A stretch of DNA of 64,000 bases from Betaproteobacteria bacterium. GTDB lineage: Bacteria; Pseudomonadota; Gammaproteobacteria; Burkholderiales; Usitatibacteraceae. The notes beneath the pieces were generated by a model. That model was given only the letters and a program-made list of their open reading frames with translations. It was not told the origin of the DNA and did no database searches. Positions 17,712 through 25,943 of the stretch are shown here, one piece after another (position 1 is the stretch's first letter; every line of letters begins with the position of its first letter). The stretch spans positions 62,001-126,000 of the forward strand of contig JADKJR010000004.1 of NCBI GenBank assembly GCA_016720925.1, given 5' to 3'. Position numbers and translations under genes: made by a program.

Positions 17712-18407
17712 CTATTTGGTTGCTTCATAACGCGCCAGGTTTTCGGCATTGGGCGGATACAGGCCCGGTAGCGCGGCCCCATTCCCGACTTCCTGCATGA
17801 TCCAGTTTTCCAGGCGCTCCTGCTCCGGCGCCGCGGCAACAATTTCATCAAGCAGTGCAGCCGGAATCAGCACTGCGCCGTCCGCATCGGCGACCACAAC
17901 GTCGTCGGGAAATACCGCCACGCCGCCGCAGCCGATCGGCTCCTGCCAGTTCACGAACGTGAGCCCCGCCACCGACGGTGGTGCCGCGGCGCCTTGGCAC
18001 CACACGGGAAGATTGGTCGCGAGCACACCCGCCACGTCGCGCACCACGCCATCGGTAATGAGTGCCGTGACGCCGCGCTTTTGCATGCGCGCGCACAGAA
18101 TATCGCCAAAGATACCTGCGTCAGTGACACCCATCGCATCCACCACGGCAATACAGCCGGCCGGCATGGCTTCAATGGCCGCGCGCGTCGAGATTGGCTT
18201 GGACCAGGATGCCGGTGTCGCCAGATCCTCGCGCGCAGGGACGAAGCGCAGCGTGAAGGCGCGCCCGACGAGGCGCGGCTGATCGCCCCTTAGTGGTCGC
18301 GTGCCGCGCATCCACACATTGCGCAGGCCTTTCTTGAGCAGCAGCGTGGTGATGGTTGCGGTGGTCACCGCGGAAAGGGTTTTGACGGCATTGGCGTCGA
18401 GGGTCAT
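17712..18407 (-). CDS. RraA-like / 4-hydroxy-4-methyl-2-oxoglutarate aldolase family protein
   Basis: About 231 residues from ATG 18407 (MTLDANAVKTL). The family signature is present: CIAVVDAMGVTDAGIFGDILCARMQKRGVTALITDGVVRD near residues 80-120, i.e. the G-D/aldolase loop with the DG..RD metal/substrate motif. Members are either class II HMG/CHA aldolases in protocatechuate/gallate breakdown or RNase E regulators; the IVxxxAxxxxxI C-terminus and longer length favour the metabolic side. Last gene of a tight minus-strand run (TctC receptor, glutaredoxin protein, d1-type propeller, this gene), 52 bp after the previous one. Confidence 0.8.
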   Translation of the reverse strand: MTLDANAVKTLSAVTTATITTLLLKKGLRNVWMRGTRPLRGDQPRLVGRAFTLRFVPAREDLATPASWSKPISTRAAIEAMPAGCIAVVDAMGVTDAGIFGDILCARMQKRGVTALITDGVVRDVAGVLATNLPVWCQGAAAPPSVAGLTFVNWQEPIGCGGVAVFPDDVVVADADGAVLIPAALLDEIVAAAPEQERLENWIMQEVGNGAALPGLYPPNAENLARYEATK

Positions 18408-18459
18408 GGTGTTTCTTTCAAGAAGAAAAGGGGGAATGCAAAGAACGGAGAGCAGACAA

Positions 18460-19857
18460 TCAGTTGCTGCCAGCGCCTCGTAAAGCCTTGTCAGAACGCC
18501 CGATCGTGTTGTGCACGTTGTGTGCGCCGGCCGGTTTGTCCATCGGGATGCGTTTGACTTCTTTGAATGTGGCGGTATCAAAGACGATTAGCGCGCCGCC
18601 GTCAGCTCGGCGTTCCGCGAGGCTTGCCAAGGCGTACTTTCCATCGTGGCTGAACTCGACATGCGTGAGAGTCTTGCCAGGCTCTGTGTTGATTTCGGCG
18701 ATCGGTTGCAGCGAGTGTTTATCGAACACGAGAATTTTGCCATCTGACTTGCTCGTCGCCGGATAAGCCCAGACGTGAGGTATTTTTTCGTGCACGCGAA
18801 TCAGGAAACCCGGGCCGGGCACTGGAAGTGATTTGACCGTTTCCCATCGGGCCACGTCGACGAGGGAGATCGCGCTATCACTTATGTTGGGCACGGCCGC
18901 CACGGTCTTGCCGTTCCATTGCCATGAAGTGCCGGCGCCAGGATGGGGCATTCCCGGCAGATTCACCCCGGCGATTTTTTTGCGTACATCGAGATTGACG
19001 ACCTGTACCCGTCCGGTGGCGCGGCTGGCGCCCATTAATTCGCTGAATTCCCGTGCAAAGAAAAAATCATTCAACGGTTCTGAAAGCGATGTGCGGCGGG
19101 GGTTCAGAAAACCAGGAACGAACGTGCCCTCACGGTATTGAAAATCATGGATCATCCCAATCGGCAACTCTTCAGCAGTGGGGTTGTAACTGATCTCCCA
19201 AATTTCCGGCACGTCCGTGAGCGCGGCGACAAAGCTCCGGCGTGGTCCCGCATCGTAAACGGCTGAAACGCGGGAGCTCGCTTTGCCGTCCTTGGCCTTG
19301 ACGGAATGTACCTTGAGCACGTTCAGTTCCGCATCCAGCAGTACCAGTATGTGCGGCAGGTCGTTGGCGATCGCGAGAAACTTTCCGTCGCGCGAGATGG
19401 CGAGGTCAGACGTTTCAATACCGGCTCGAATTTCGGCGACTGCTTTCAGATTCCAGATGTCGAACTTCGTGATCCAGCCATCACGCGACGCAAAGTACGC
19501 GTAGCGACCGTTCGGCGTGAATCGCGGCGCGCCCTGCAGCGCAAGGCGGCTCTGAAAGCGATGGACCGGTTCAAGCTTGCCGCCGTCGAGCACGGTCACA
19601 TGATGGGCGCCCGTCTCGACCACGATGAAGAGGTTCATCATGTCGACGCCGGTGAATATGCCGGCGGGTTTATCCGGAAGGCTGCCGGGAGCGTAGTGGA
19701 CGATACGGGAGGCGCGGATTTCAGCTTCCGGCAATGTCGCTGCCGCTTCGACCATCGCGGTCGCGAAAGTACCAAGCATGCCCAAGGCAGCAATGCACCA
19801 TTGACACACCGTCAAACGCCGATTCGTTCCACCCTTTCCCTTGTTCACTTGATTCAT
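18460..19857 (-). CDS. Cytochrome d1-type beta-propeller protein (NirF/NirN-like)
   Basis: 465 residues with an N-terminal signal/anchor (about 15-40) and then an eight-bladed propeller of the heme-d1 family: PRFTPNGRYAYFASRDGWITKFD, SRDGKFLAIAND, GMIHDFQYREG, LTHVEFSHDGKYALAS, and the C-terminal KPAGAHNVHNT that matches the end of NirS/NirN/NirF. There is no CxxCH motif, so it lacks the cytochrome c domain of nitrite reductase. NirF takes part in heme d1 making, but no other nir gene is in the window, so a role in denitrification cannot be claimed. Periplasmic. Sits 18 bp after the glutaredoxin gene and 52 bp before the RraA-like gene. Confidence 0.8.
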   Translation of the reverse strand: MNQVNKGKGGTNRRLTVCQWCIAALGMLGTFATAMVEAAATLPEAEIRASRIVHYAPGSLPDKPAGIFTGVDMMNLFIVVETGAHHVTVLDGGKLEPVHRFQSRLALQGAPRFTPNGRYAYFASRDGWITKFDIWNLKAVAEIRAGIETSDLAISRDGKFLAIANDLPHILVLLDAELNVLKVHSVKAKDGKASSRVSAVYDAGPRRSFVAALTDVPEIWEISYNPTAEELPIGMIHDFQYREGTFVPGFLNPRRTSLSEPLNDFFFAREFSELMGASRATGRVQVVNLDVRKKIAGVNLPGMPHPGAGTSWQWNGKTVAAVPNISDSAISLVDVARWETVKSLPVPGPGFLIRVHEKIPHVWAYPATSKSDGKILVFDKHSLQPIAEINTEPGKTLTHVEFSHDGKYALASLAERRADGGALIVFDTATFKEVKRIPMDKPAGAHNVHNTIGRSDKALRGAGSN

Positions 19858-19875
19858 TGTCAGGCGGCGTTACCG

Positions 19876-20361
19876 CTATTTCTTTGCGCCAAAGAAGCTG
19901 TCATAGGACCCCGCGGAAAATCCTTGTTGTCGCCTGCCGCCGGCCACGATTAGTGGCACACCTTGCCGGCCACCTGCCTCAAAATATGCGCGACCGCCGT
20001 CAGGGGTATCGATGTCGATCTCCTGATAACTTATTCCCCTGGATTGCAAATACGTTTTCGCCTGCTTGCAATAGCCGCACCAGTTCGCGCTGAAAAGTAC
20101 CGGCGTATCGGATGAATCCATTTTCTTCATCTGCGCCAGGCGGTTCTGCATGCTCTTCTGCAATTCCGCCTGATACTTCAATACTGATGGCGGCAATGGC
20201 GAGGAGGGTGCGTCCACGATACGAAGTGTGGTCGTTGATTTGCCGTCGGCAGGCGGCCGATCCGTGTACGTGATGCGCCCGTCAGGCCCGACGACTTTGT
20301 AGAGCGTTTCCGCGTGCGCGGTTGCGGCGACGAAAACAAGCAAACAGGCGAGCGTTTTCAT
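19876..20361 (-). CDS. Exported DUF4124-glutaredoxin fusion protein
   Basis: About 161 residues from ATG 20361. Signal peptide MKTLACLLVFVAATAHA, a DUF4124 module (ETLYKVVGPDGRITYTDRPP), a helical linker, then a glutaredoxin-like domain with active site SANWCGYCKQA (CGYC) and GVPLIV (cis-Pro loop). Predicted periplasmic thiol oxidoreductase. The same arrangement is common in betaproteobacteria as a conserved protein of unknown role. Located 21 bp after the TctC receptor and 18 bp before the heme-d1-type gene, so it is in the middle of a predicted four-gene operon. Confidence 0.85.
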   Translation of the reverse strand: MKTLACLLVFVAATAHAETLYKVVGPDGRITYTDRPPADGKSTTTLRIVDAPSSPLPPSVLKYQAELQKSMQNRLAQMKKMDSSDTPVLFSANWCGYCKQAKTYLQSRGISYQEIDIDTPDGGRAYFEAGGRQGVPLIVAGGRRQQGFSAGSYDSFFGAKK

Positions 20362-20382
20362 TCGGATATCGGACAGCATGCT

Positions 20383-21396
20383 TCAGTCGACCGAGGCGCC
20401 GGAAGTTTTTACGATACGCGCCCACTTGATGATGTCGTCATTCAGGATCGCCGCAAACTGCTCGGGTGTAACAGGTTTGTCCGCGGGCGCCGCCAGTTCC
20501 ACGCCCAGTTGCTCCAGTTTGTCGCGCAGATCCTTGGTGGCGAGCGCCTTGCCCATGCCATCCTGCAACTTGGCCAGCACGTCTTGCGCGACGCCGGCCG
20601 GCGCGAACAGGCCGATCCAGAGTGTGCCGTTGTAGCCTGGGACGGTCTCGGCGATGGTCGGTACGTCGGGCAGTACAGGCGAGCGCGCAGCACCGCTCAC
20701 CGCCAGCGCGCGCAGCTTGCCGGCCTTGATGTGCGAAAGCGCGGAAGGCAGGCTCGCGAACAGCATCGGCAGCTGGCCACCCAGCACATCGTTCAGCGCG
20801 GGTGCGACGCCTTTGTAAGGCACGTGCTGCAATTGCACGCCGGCCATGCTGCCCAGCATCTCGCCTAGCAGGTGATTCAGCGTGCCGTTGCCGGCCGAAG
20901 CATATTGATATTCGTTCGGCTTGCCTTTGGCCAACGCCAATAATTCGGCAACGGATTTCGCCGGAAACGACGGGTGCACCAGCAGCACGTTCGGTACCGC
21001 GCCGATGAGGCTGATGGGCTTGAAATCCTTCACCGGATCAAAGCCCGGATTCTTGTAGAGTGCCGGGTTGATCGCCTGGCTGCTGCTGATGGTCATGAGC
21101 AGGGTGTAGCCGTCCTTCTGTGCACGGGCGGCTGCCTGCGTGCCGATATTGCCGCCCGCGCCGGGTCGGTTCTCCACCACGATCGACGCGCCAAGGATCT
21201 CGGCGAGCTTCTGGCCCACGACGCGGCCAACAATGTCATTGGTGCCGCCGGCGGTCTGCGGGACCAGCATCACGATCGGGCGGCTGGGGTAGGTGGCCTG
21301 TGCTTGTAATGCCGGCGCGAATATCGACGCGAGGCCGAGCAATGCCGCCAATAACACCACGCGGTGCTGAGAAAAGTTTCGACTGAGCTGGTGCAT
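20383..21396 (-). CDS. Tripartite tricarboxylate transporter receptor (Bug/TctC family)
   Basis: About 337 residues from ATG 21396, preceded by GGAGAG. Signal peptide (about 1-32, ending ALQAQA), then the Bug fold: YPSRPIVMLVPQTAGGTNDIVGR, VVENRPGAGGNIGTQAAARAQKDGYTLLM, YASAGNGTLNHLLGEML, HVPYKGVAPALNDVLGGQL, RSPVLPDVPTIAE. Periplasmic solute-binding protein for carboxylates, nicotinate-like or amino-acid-like ligands; the ligand cannot be told. No TctA/TctB membrane partners nearby, as is usual for the expanded Bug families of betaproteobacteria. First gene of a four-gene minus-strand run. Confidence 0.92.
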   Translation of the reverse strand: MHQLSRNFSQHRVVLLAALLGLASIFAPALQAQATYPSRPIVMLVPQTAGGTNDIVGRVVGQKLAEILGASIVVENRPGAGGNIGTQAAARAQKDGYTLLMTISSSQAINPALYKNPGFDPVKDFKPISLIGAVPNVLLVHPSFPAKSVAELLALAKGKPNEYQYASAGNGTLNHLLGEMLGSMAGVQLQHVPYKGVAPALNDVLGGQLPMLFASLPSALSHIKAGKLRALAVSGAARSPVLPDVPTIAETVPGYNGTLWIGLFAPAGVAQDVLAKLQDGMGKALATKDLRDKLEQLGVELAAPADKPVTPEQFAAILNDDIIKWARIVKTSGASVD

Positions 21397-21478
21397 GTGT
21401 CTCTCCGGGTAAGTTGGAATCGTCGCCTGCCGCGGCATTCAGGAAAATGAAGGTTTCATCGGGGCGATCAGGTTGGCG

Positions 21479-21691
21479 TCATTGAATTCCCATCACCATC
21501 TTGATCACGCCTTTGGCAATGAAGCCGATCATGCCAAAGGCCAGCACCAGGAACAACACAAAAGTGCCAAGCTTGCCGGCTTTCGAATCCTGCGCAAGTT
21601 TGTAGATGATGAACAGCATGTACAACATGAACGCGCCCAGCCCGAAGGTCAGGCCGAACTGCGCGAACTCCGCTTCCGTGACGTTGAACAC
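21479..21691 (-). CDS. DUF2788 small membrane protein
   Basis: 70 residues starting at GTG 21691, which overlaps the stop of the upstream gene (TAGTG). Two membrane helices: AQFGLTFGLGAFMLYMLFIIYKLA and GTFVLFLVLAFGMIGFIAKGV. The EAEFAQFGLTFGLGAFMLYM start is typical of DUF2788, a betaproteobacterial/gammaproteobacterial family of unknown function. Coupled translation with the DUF2189 gene suggests a joint membrane role. Confidence 0.85.
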   Translation of the reverse strand: MFNVTEAEFAQFGLTFGLGAFMLYMLFIIYKLAQDSKAGKLGTFVLFLVLAFGMIGFIAKGVIKMVMGIQ

Positions 21692-22467
21692 TAGACTTCG
21701 TCCCGGACCAGATCGCGATACGCGTGCCAGCTGGCGTGCCCCAGCAGCGGCATCAGCACGATCAATCCCAGCAACGCCGTCGCCATGCCGACCGCGGCAA
21801 GCAGCATGATCACAGTCGCCCATGCCGCCATTGGCAGCGGATTCGTCATCACGACCCGCCAACTCGTCAGCACCGCCGTCAGCATGCTGACATGGCGATC
21901 GAGCAGCATCGGCATCGCGATCACGCTGGAGGCGAATACCGGCGCGGCCAGAATGCCACCCAGCACCACCCAGGCTTCGAACAGCCACGAATCGCTGATC
22001 ACGACGTACTTCAGGAAATCCGCCGGCCCGCTGATGGGATGCGGCGCCCACAGCGTGATCATCGCGGCGGAAGTTAGCACCCAGCCGGTGCCGGACAGTG
22101 CCAGCAACACGCCGAATCGGATCATGCAGCCATCGCCCGACCCCCACACATCGCGCACGGTGGCGAAGGAGGCGGGCTCATTTTTTTCCAGTGCGCGGCT
22201 GACGGCGTACAGACCCGTGGCGAGTACCGGTGCGACCAGCAAAAAGCCGGAAAATGCGCCTGCCAGTAGCCAGAAGCGATCGCGTGCAAAACCGAAGATG
22301 ACCGCGCCGAATACCGCCATGACCAGGCCATGCGCGATGCCGATCGCCGGATGCCGCCGCAGGTCCCGCCAGCCAAGTTGCAGCCAGGTCAGGCACCGGG
22401 CCAATTCGACTTCGGGCAAGTCAATGTCGGGTTTCGGTCGAGCGGGTGTTGTTTGCGGAGAAGTCAT
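21691..22467 (-). CDS. DUF2189-family inner-membrane protein
   Basis: About 258 residues from ATG 22467 (MTSPQTTPA). Cytoplasmic tail, then LTWLQLGWRDLRRHPAIGIAHG and about six membrane segments, with GSGDGCMIRFGVLLALSG and LLDRHVSMLTAVLTSWRVVMTNPLPMAAW typical of DUF2189. Function unknown; members are often near cytochrome oxidase genes elsewhere, but none is present here. The frame is open up to 22587, without supporting start signals. Its 5' end marks the left border of the cassette-like region. Confidence 0.85.
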   Translation of the reverse strand: MTSPQTTPARPKPDIDLPEVELARCLTWLQLGWRDLRRHPAIGIAHGLVMAVFGAVIFGFARDRFWLLAGAFSGFLLVAPVLATGLYAVSRALEKNEPASFATVRDVWGSGDGCMIRFGVLLALSGTGWVLTSAAMITLWAPHPISGPADFLKYVVISDSWLFEAWVVLGGILAAPVFASSVIAMPMLLDRHVSMLTAVLTSWRVVMTNPLPMAAWATVIMLLAAVGMATALLGLIVLMPLLGHASWHAYRDLVRDEV

Positions 22468-22816
22468 TGGGGGTGGCAGGAGTGATTCGATGTTTGCGCG
22501 CGGCGGTAAACCAACGTTCGACCAATGCACGGCCCACGCATGACCGGCGTTCGATCGTGCCGTGAGCCGTAAGAACAATCGTATCACCGCTGATCGCTAT
22601 TGGCGCATTGACCGCGAGAGATATTGGCTTTCATGCCTCGCCAGACTTTCCTTGTGGCGTGCAAGGATCGCACTGGTTCCATGCGTCACGCTGGGTTATT
22701 ATTTGACGGTAGCAATGAAGCCTGTCGGCCAGGACTCATGTCTGTCGAATGAATTAACATGAAGTCATTGAAGGTCTGATTTGATAAACCTGACAGGTTC
22801 CTCGGGCTCCAGCGCT

Positions 22817-22934
22817 GGCTTACAGTCGACGGGCAGGATTCGGCCACATCCGGTCCTTCAGCTTGATCTCCCAATTGATTTGAATATCGGCACGATGCAA
22901 CCATGACCAGGCATTTCCTACACCATCGTTAGCC
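22817..22934 (+). repeat. Cassette-island repeat R1, ending at GTTAGCC core
   Basis: Begins GGCTTACAGTCGA, contains TTCGGCCACATCCGGTCC and ATCGGCACGATGC, then CCATGACCAG, and 17 nt later GTTAGCC (22928-22934). R3 has the same CCATGACCAG-17 nt-GTTAGC ending, and R2/R4 share the 5' part. The GTTAGCC lies 8 nt before the start codon of the acetyltransferase gene, as expected for the left border of an integron cassette. The rest of the 22588-22816 gap shows no gene. Confidence 0.6.
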
Positions 22935-22942
22935 GCACATAC

Positions 22943-23524
22943 ATGCCACTGCGGACACCAACACTACAAACCTCGCGACTACTTCTGCGTCCTTTTGCGG
23001 AGACCGACGCGGAGGCGATCTACGCCCTTCAAAGCAACCCGCGAGTTCTTCGCTATTGGGATGCACCGCCTTGGACCGACCGCGCCCGCGCACAGGCCTT
23101 CATCGCAGCGTGCAGACAGATGGAAGAGGACGGAAGCGGTGCACGGCTGGCAATAGAGACCGGCGCGGAGCGCTTGTTCATTGGCTGGTGCTCCATTTTT
23201 CGCTGGAACCCGGTATATCGGAGTCTCGGAATCGGCTACTGCCTAGACGAACCCGCCTGGAGCAAAGGCTATGCAACGGAAGCCGTGCGAGCCATGTTGC
23301 ATTGGGCTTACGACGTACTCGATCTGAACCGAGTGGAAGCCGAACTCGACACCCGTAATGCCGCGTCCGCGCGCGTACTTGAGAAGCTCGGCTTCGCGCG
23401 AGAAGGTATGAGGCGAGAAGACTGCATCGTCGCTGGAGAAGTTTCTGACTCTTGGATCTACGGTCTTCTCAGGCGCGATTGGAAACCCGAAGCAAATGCA
23501 GTGCGCATCAAAAGTGCGGCCTAA
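22943..23524 (+). CDS. GNAT acetyltransferase (RimJ/RimL type), integron-cassette-like
   Basis: 193 residues. Typical RimJ/RimL start (LQTSRLLLRPFAETDAEAIYALQSNP), acetyl-CoA loop LDEPAWSKGYATEAVRAMLHWAYD, and the C-terminal ASARVLEKLGFAREGMRREDCIV. N-acetylates a protein N-terminus or small molecule; substrate unknown. The gene is set like a cassette: a GTTAGCC core 8 nt before the ATG, and its TAA stop lies inside the left arm of an attC site (23519-23596). Base composition looks lower in GC than the neighbouring chromosomal genes. No promoter of its own is obvious. Confidence 0.88.
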   Translation: MPLRTPTLQTSRLLLRPFAETDAEAIYALQSNPRVLRYWDAPPWTDRARAQAFIAACRQMEEDGSGARLAIETGAERLFIGWCSIFRWNPVYRSLGIGYCLDEPAWSKGYATEAVRAMLHWAYDVLDLNRVEAELDTRNAASARVLEKLGFAREGMRREDCIVAGEVSDSWIYGLLRRDWKPEANAVRIKSAA

Positions 23525-23596
23525 CCGGCGGGTCAACCGGACCGCCCACAGCCGGCTTCGCCGCTTGTATTCGGCCCGTTACCCGCAACGTTAGCC
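23519..23596 (+). repeat. Integron attC recombination site
   Basis: 78 bp. Outer arms GCCTAAC (23519-23525) and GTTAGCC (23590-23596); inner arms GGCGGGTCAA and TTACCCGC, which pair except for one extra base (C) in the left arm, the extrahelical base that defines attC; a terminal GGCTTCGCC hairpin sits in the middle. This is the 3' end of the acetyltransferase cassette. Only this site in the window is well formed. Confidence 0.8.
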
Positions 23597-23623
23597 ATAT
23601 TCACCATCCCGCAAGGTGCCCGC

Positions 23624-24764
23624 ATTACTCCAGCCTCTTCCGACCGTCTACCCTGGATCGACAATCTTCGTACGTTGCTGATTGTGCTGGTCGTCAACCT
23701 TCATGCGTGCGTGACTTATAGCCATGTTGGCGATTGGTACTTCATGAGTGCGCAGGAACCCACGCTGGCCGCGAAGGTGCCGTTCATTCTCTGGCAGGCT
23801 CATCTCCAGTCATTTTTCATGGGTCTGTTGTTCTTCATCTCCGCCTATTTTGCACATGGCTCAATCGCCCGCCGCGGCGTCGGTGCCTTCGTCCGCGAGC
23901 GTCTACTTCGTCTCGGACTTCCAGCATTGCTTTACATGCTGGTGATTCACCCCTTCATTCTGTTGGTGTTGAATCCGTGGAACTTCAATTTCGGCCCTCC
24001 GGCTGCGTTTTACGTCAATTATCTTCGCACGGGGAAATTCCTCGGCTCCACAGGCCCCCTTTGGTTCGTAGTTGCGTTGCTACTTTTTAGTCTGATATTC
24101 GCAGCGTGGCGCTCGATGCGACCTTTGTCCAATGATCCACGGCCTGCTACCGCCCCAACCGGCGCGTTCCTCTTGCTGTTCGCGCTTGTTCTCGGTTTCG
24201 GTTCATTCGCTATGCGCCTCGTGCAGCCCATCGGGACTAACGTGCTAAACATGCAGCTGTGTTTCTTCGTGCAATACATCGCGTTCTTTCTGGCAGGCTG
24301 GCACGCAGCACGTCACGGTTGGCTACTTCCACTGGCTTCGTCCTCGTGCGCCCGCACCGCTGGTAGGCTGGCCCTTTTCGGCGGTCCGGTGCTGTTGCTC
24401 GCGATCATCATCATCGGTTCTAGAGCGGCGGGACCCGAAGCGTTCTTTGGAGGTTGGCGCTGGCAGTCTTTCGGTTACGCCGTGTGGGAGCAACTCGCCG
24501 GCGTTGGCCTCTCGCTCGGCTTGCTTGCGTTGTTTTCGCGCAAATGCAACATCGAAAGCCAACTCTTGCGCTGGCTTTCCGACCGTTCCTTCGGCGTTTA
24601 CTGTGTTGCACGCCCCAGTCATAATCGCTCTGGCGATGCTCTTTCGCACCTTGCCGCAGAACACTTATGCCCTTGTCGCGCTTCTCACACTTACCGGACT
24701 TACTGCCAGCTTCGCTGTGGCCGACATCGGCCGCCGCCTACCGGGCTTGCGGCGCATCTTGTAA
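23624..24764 (+). pseudogene. Acyltransferase-3 family membrane protein, frameshifted
   Basis: About 380 residues in two frames. Part one (to about 24601) begins near DRLPWIDNLRTLLIVLVVNLHA, with about eight or nine membrane segments and FGVY near its end. The family then continues as VLHAPVIIALAML, but this is read only one frame over, from GTG 24603; a single extra T at about 24602 joins them exactly (FGVY+VLHAP) and the second frame ends at TAA 24764 with GLRRIL. Members (OafB/WecH-like) O-acylate sugars or lipids at the inner membrane. No ATG/GTG start fits the conserved N-terminus: ATT 23624 or TTG 23675 are the only options. Either a recent pseudogene or an assembly error. Confidence 0.75.
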
Positions 24765-24810
24765 GCTCCATAAACCAGGTTCCGACGCTTGGGAATTCAA
24801 TGCTTCCAGG

Positions 24811-24953
24811 GCTTACATTTCTGTGGCGGCCACAATGAATCGCGACTTCATTTGCTTTGACGAATTGGAGCTTGCAATTGACACTCTCGTTTCGGCCATC
24901 ACAAGCCGATCGACTTGATCTTCCGTTTGAATCTCGGCACGATGTACTAATGG
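24811..24953 (+). repeat. Cassette-island repeat R2 (with a weaker tandem partner R5)
   Basis: R2 (24869-24953): AGCTTGCAATTGACA, CTCGTTTCGGCCATCAC, CTTGATCTTCCG, TTTGAATCTCGGCACGATG; shares these blocks with R1 and R4. A weaker upstream partner starts GGCTTACATTTCTGTGGCGGCCACA at 24811. It lies after the frameshifted acyltransferase, where the cassette's attC would be expected, but no paired core sites were found. Confidence 0.5.
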
Positions 24954-25030
24954 TCATACTCGTCCTCGGCAAAGGATAGGCAGTTGACAAGAAACCCTCT
25001 ATCGGAGTCTGTCATTTCTACCTAATCGCG

Positions 25031-25198
25031 GTGAGCACCGTTTCAGGCGGGTTCGCGTCAGTCGTCCTTAAAGCCGAAGAATTTGGCCTTCCCGCAATAA
25101 TGTTAGTGGTCCTTTGCCTTCTTTGTCTTTGGGGGGCGGTATTTGCGTCAGAACGAATACAGCGTGTTCTTGCTTCTATTTATTCATCCGGCGTTTGA
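25031..25198 (+). CDS. Tiny membrane protein ORF in cassette island
   Basis: GTG 25031 to TGA 25196-25198, 55 residues: VSTVSGGFASVVLKAEEFGLP..., one strong membrane segment IMLVVLCLLCLWGAVFA, then a polar tail ERIQRVLAS. The frame is open upstream to a TAG near 24976, so a longer form (~70 aa) with a second hydrophobic stretch (HFYLIAVSTVSGGF) is possible with a non-standard start. It fills the space between two copies of the island repeat and is followed 2 nt later by R3, the layout of a small gene cassette. No family recognised. Confidence 0.4.
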   Translation: MSTVSGGFASVVLKAEEFGLPAIMLVVLCLLCLWGAVFASERIQRVLASIYSSGV

Positions 25199-25200
25199 TG

Positions 25201-25298
25201 TTCTGCATCCGGCCACGTGCGGCTCCTCGGCTTGAACTTCCAATTGAAACACCCCACGACGCGACCATGACCAGACTCCTTTTACTCCGTCGTTAGCG
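25201..25298 (+). repeat. Cassette-island repeat R3, ending at GTTAGCG core
   Basis: CATCCGGCCACGTGCGG, GGCTTGAACTTCCAATTGA and CCATGACCAG (25265-25274), then 17 nt to GTTAGCG (25292-25298), the same spacing as R1. The next gene starts 5 nt later at 25304. Downstream boundary of the tiny ORF unit. Confidence 0.55.
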
Positions 25299-25303
25299 AA
25301 GAG

Positions 25304-25891
25304 ATGGCCCGTATGCAGCTATTGCGCCGCGTCTTGGCGGTCACTGGGACCGCGATTGCGTTCGCTGTCAGTTTCGTCATGCTTGCGCGAGTCATCGGGG
25401 TCACCTCACCATGGCTCGCGCTTCTATTGATGTTCTACTTCATGGGCCTAGCCAAGGTCGCAGAGCCGATCTTCATGTTTCGAATGCCAAGATCTCTCAA
25501 CAAGGTTCACGTTTGGGAGCAGACAGGGAGGATCTATCGGCGGCTTGGGGTGCTGCGGTTTGGGGCGTTCCTTCGCAACCCTCCCCTTCGTTACCTCAAC
25601 ACCAACGTTTACCTCTCACCCCAGGCGCCTGACCTACACGGACTTTATCGGCGGGCCGCTTCCGCCGAAGCAATCCATTTCTACGCTGCAGTCATGTTCA
25701 CGCCATACATTGGCTACCTCGGCATAACCGGCCAATACAACACCGGAACCTTCTTCGTGGCGGTTCAACTAATCTTCAACATCTATCCAATCCTTCATCT
25801 TCGTTATTTGCGAGGCCGCCTCGAGACAGCCCTGCGAATGCAACTCAGGCGAAACGCGCACGCAGGTGGATCCATCGCTGGTTACGGCTAA
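25304..25891 (+). CDS. Integral membrane protein, possibly CrtO-acyltransferase-like, cassette-like
   Basis: 195 residues with about four membrane segments (LAVTGTAIAFAVSFVMLARV, PWLALLLMFYFMGLAKV, FYAAVMFTPYIGYLGITG, TFFVAVQLIFNIYPILHL). The middle VWEQTGRIYRRLGVLRFGAFLRN is like the WE..GR.YRRLG signature of the glycosyl-4,4'-diaponeurosporenoate acyltransferase (CrtO) fold, but I cannot confirm the match, so substrate and activity stay open. It begins right after a GTTAGCG core and its TAA overlaps GGCTAAC, so it sits as a cassette. Base composition lower in GC than flanking genes. Confidence 0.7.
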   Translation: MARMQLLRRVLAVTGTAIAFAVSFVMLARVIGVTSPWLALLLMFYFMGLAKVAEPIFMFRMPRSLNKVHVWEQTGRIYRRLGVLRFGAFLRNPPLRYLNTNVYLSPQAPDLHGLYRRAASAEAIHFYAAVMFTPYIGYLGITGQYNTGTFFVAVQLIFNIYPILHLRYLRGRLETALRMQLRRNAHAGGSIAGYG

Positions 25892-25936
25892 CGTCTATCG
25901 CCCGCCTCCGGGACCCCTGAATATCCGCAGTTAGTC
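25886..25936 (+). repeat. Short, imperfect attC-like site
   Basis: GGCTAAC at 25886-25892 (overlapping the stop codon) and GTTAGTC at 25930-25936 give complementary outer cores, but the 37 nt between them do not form the paired inner arms or extrahelical base expected. Either a decayed attC or chance. Confidence 0.35.
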
Positions 25937-25943
25937 GGCTGCA

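Noticed and set aside
18460..19857. Call as cytochrome cd1 nitrite reductase NirS
   Set aside because: No CxxCH heme-c motif and no nir neighbours; only the d1-type propeller is present.
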